DNA of 6,090 nt from Thiotrichaceae bacterium (GTDB lineage: Bacteria; Pseudomonadota; Gammaproteobacteria; Thiotrichales; Thiotrichaceae): NCBI GenBank assembly GCA_015494435.1, contig WGBH01000543.1, positions 1-6,090 on the forward strand, written 5' to 3'. Under the pieces are notes generated by a model. That model worked only from the letters and a program-made list of their open reading frames with translations, had not been told where the DNA came from and ran no database searches. Below, one piece after another: positions 5,893 through 6,090 of the stretch. The position numbers were made by a program, and so were the translations under genes. Each line of letters opens with the position of its first letter. Within the stretch, counting starts at the first letter, position 1.

Positions 5893-5906
5893 CTGTATAT
5901 TTACAG
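5893..5906. promoter_or_regulatory. Palindrome overlapping a possible promoter of the lipoprotein gene
   Basis: CTGTATATTTACAG is a perfect 5-bp inverted repeat (CTGTA/TACAG) around TATT, in the 176-bp gap between divergent deaD and the lipoprotein gene. TATATT (5896-5901) inside it could be a -10 box for the plus-strand gene, with a weak TTTCTA -35 (5873-5878). A repressor binding here would cover that promoter. It resembles a LexA box but the spacing is two bases too short. Confidence 0.25.
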
Positions 5907-5926
5907 TAAATTCAAACAATTAAAAG

Positions 5927-5933
5927 AAGGGAG
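5927..5933 (+). promoter_or_regulatory. Strong Shine-Dalgarno site for the GTG-started lipoprotein gene
   Basis: AAGGGAG ends 6 bases before the GTG at 5940-5942. It is the best ribosome binding site in the window and fixes the start of the following gene; no in-frame ATG competes with it. Confidence 0.75.
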
Positions 5934-5939
5934 TTTTTT

Positions 5940-6090
5940 GTGAAGATATTGATAGATAAAGTCGATAATTTTTTATTATTAAGTGGTATAAAGCTATTTT
6001 TAACAGGATTGTTGCTTATAAGTTTAGTGGCTTGTGAAAAAGAAGAACCAGAAACTATTAATTCTGAGTTGGACTTGCACGCATCTACTC
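5940..6090 (+). CDS. Putative lipoprotein, N-terminal part (runs off the window)
   Basis: The frame is open from GTG 5940 to the window end (50 codons visible). A charged N-terminal stretch of about 18 residues (KILIDKVDNF...) precedes a hydrophobic core (about 19-31) that ends in LVAC, a clear lipobox with C32 as the lipidated cysteine. The following residue is Glu, not Asp, so by the enterobacterial rule outer-membrane sorting is expected. After C32 the chain is acidic and linker-like (EKEEPE...). Such an N-terminus is common to many lipoproteins, including periplasmic adaptor subunits of RND efflux pumps, solute-binding proteins and outer-membrane assembly factors, and the visible part does not decide between them. 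The unusually long n-region before the hydrophobic core is slightly atypical. The start is well supported by its Shine-Dalgarno site. The gene is divergent from deaD. Confidence 0.75.
   Translation, partial: MKILIDKVDNFLLLSGIKLFLTGLLLISLVACEKEEPETINSELDLHAST

Noticed and set aside
5893..5906. LexA (SOS) box
   Set aside because: CTGT and ACAG are separated by 6 bases rather than the 8 of the enterobacterial CTGT-N8-ACAG site.
5764..5919. N-terminal extension of deaD by 52 residues
   Set aside because: It is unlike the family, spans a consensus -10 box and AT-rich intergenic-type sequence; the internal ATG matches the usual DeaD N-terminus.

Overview
The window looks like a chromosomal stretch of an AT-rich gammaproteobacterium. 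The evidence is a gammaproteobacterial-type oligoribonuclease (Orn), RsgA as a close neighbour of orn, a DeaD/CsdA-type DEAD-box helicase with a DbpA-like C-terminal domain, and a REP-associated transposase remnant with a REP-like palindrome. The overall style would fit a Methylococcales or other methylotroph/sulfur-oxidiser-like lineage, but this is an impression only; no marker gene here fixes the genus.

Layout. Positions 1-674 are a decayed accessory patch. They hold a 122-bp element with ~43-bp imperfect terminal inverted repeats (140-261), the C-terminal remnant of a REP-associated tyrosine transposase starting exactly at the edge of that element (to 424), a REP-like palindrome (436-507), and a second degraded coding remnant with one in-frame TGA (499-678) that runs into the 3' end of orn. 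The core block follows: orn on the minus strand (675-1229), divergent from a plus-strand series of an M48/Ste24-type membrane metallopeptidase (1308-2558), a small periplasmic mono-haem cytochrome c (2671-3018) and rsgA (3025-3939). rsgA converges on a minus-strand deaD/csdA-type helicase (3985-5763), whose promoter has a consensus TATAAT. Divergent from deaD, a GTG-started lipoprotein gene with a strong Shine-Dalgarno site begins at 5940 and is cut off by the window end.

How the genes work together. Three genes concern RNA and ribosomes: Orn finishes degradation of short RNA fragments and pGpG, RsgA is a 30S assembly GTPase, and DeaD/CsdA remodels RNA and helps ribosome assembly, classically in the cold. 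The orn-rsgA neighbourhood is a known gammaproteobacterial association; here two envelope genes (membrane protease and exported cytochrome) lie between them. The cytochrome and rsgA are 6 bp apart and probably co-transcribed.

No clearly new multi-gene system is visible. The least explained part is the first 680 bases, with its inverted-repeat element and two gene remnants. The most interesting protein-level points are the cytochrome with no methionine available as distal haem ligand and the truncated lipoprotein.
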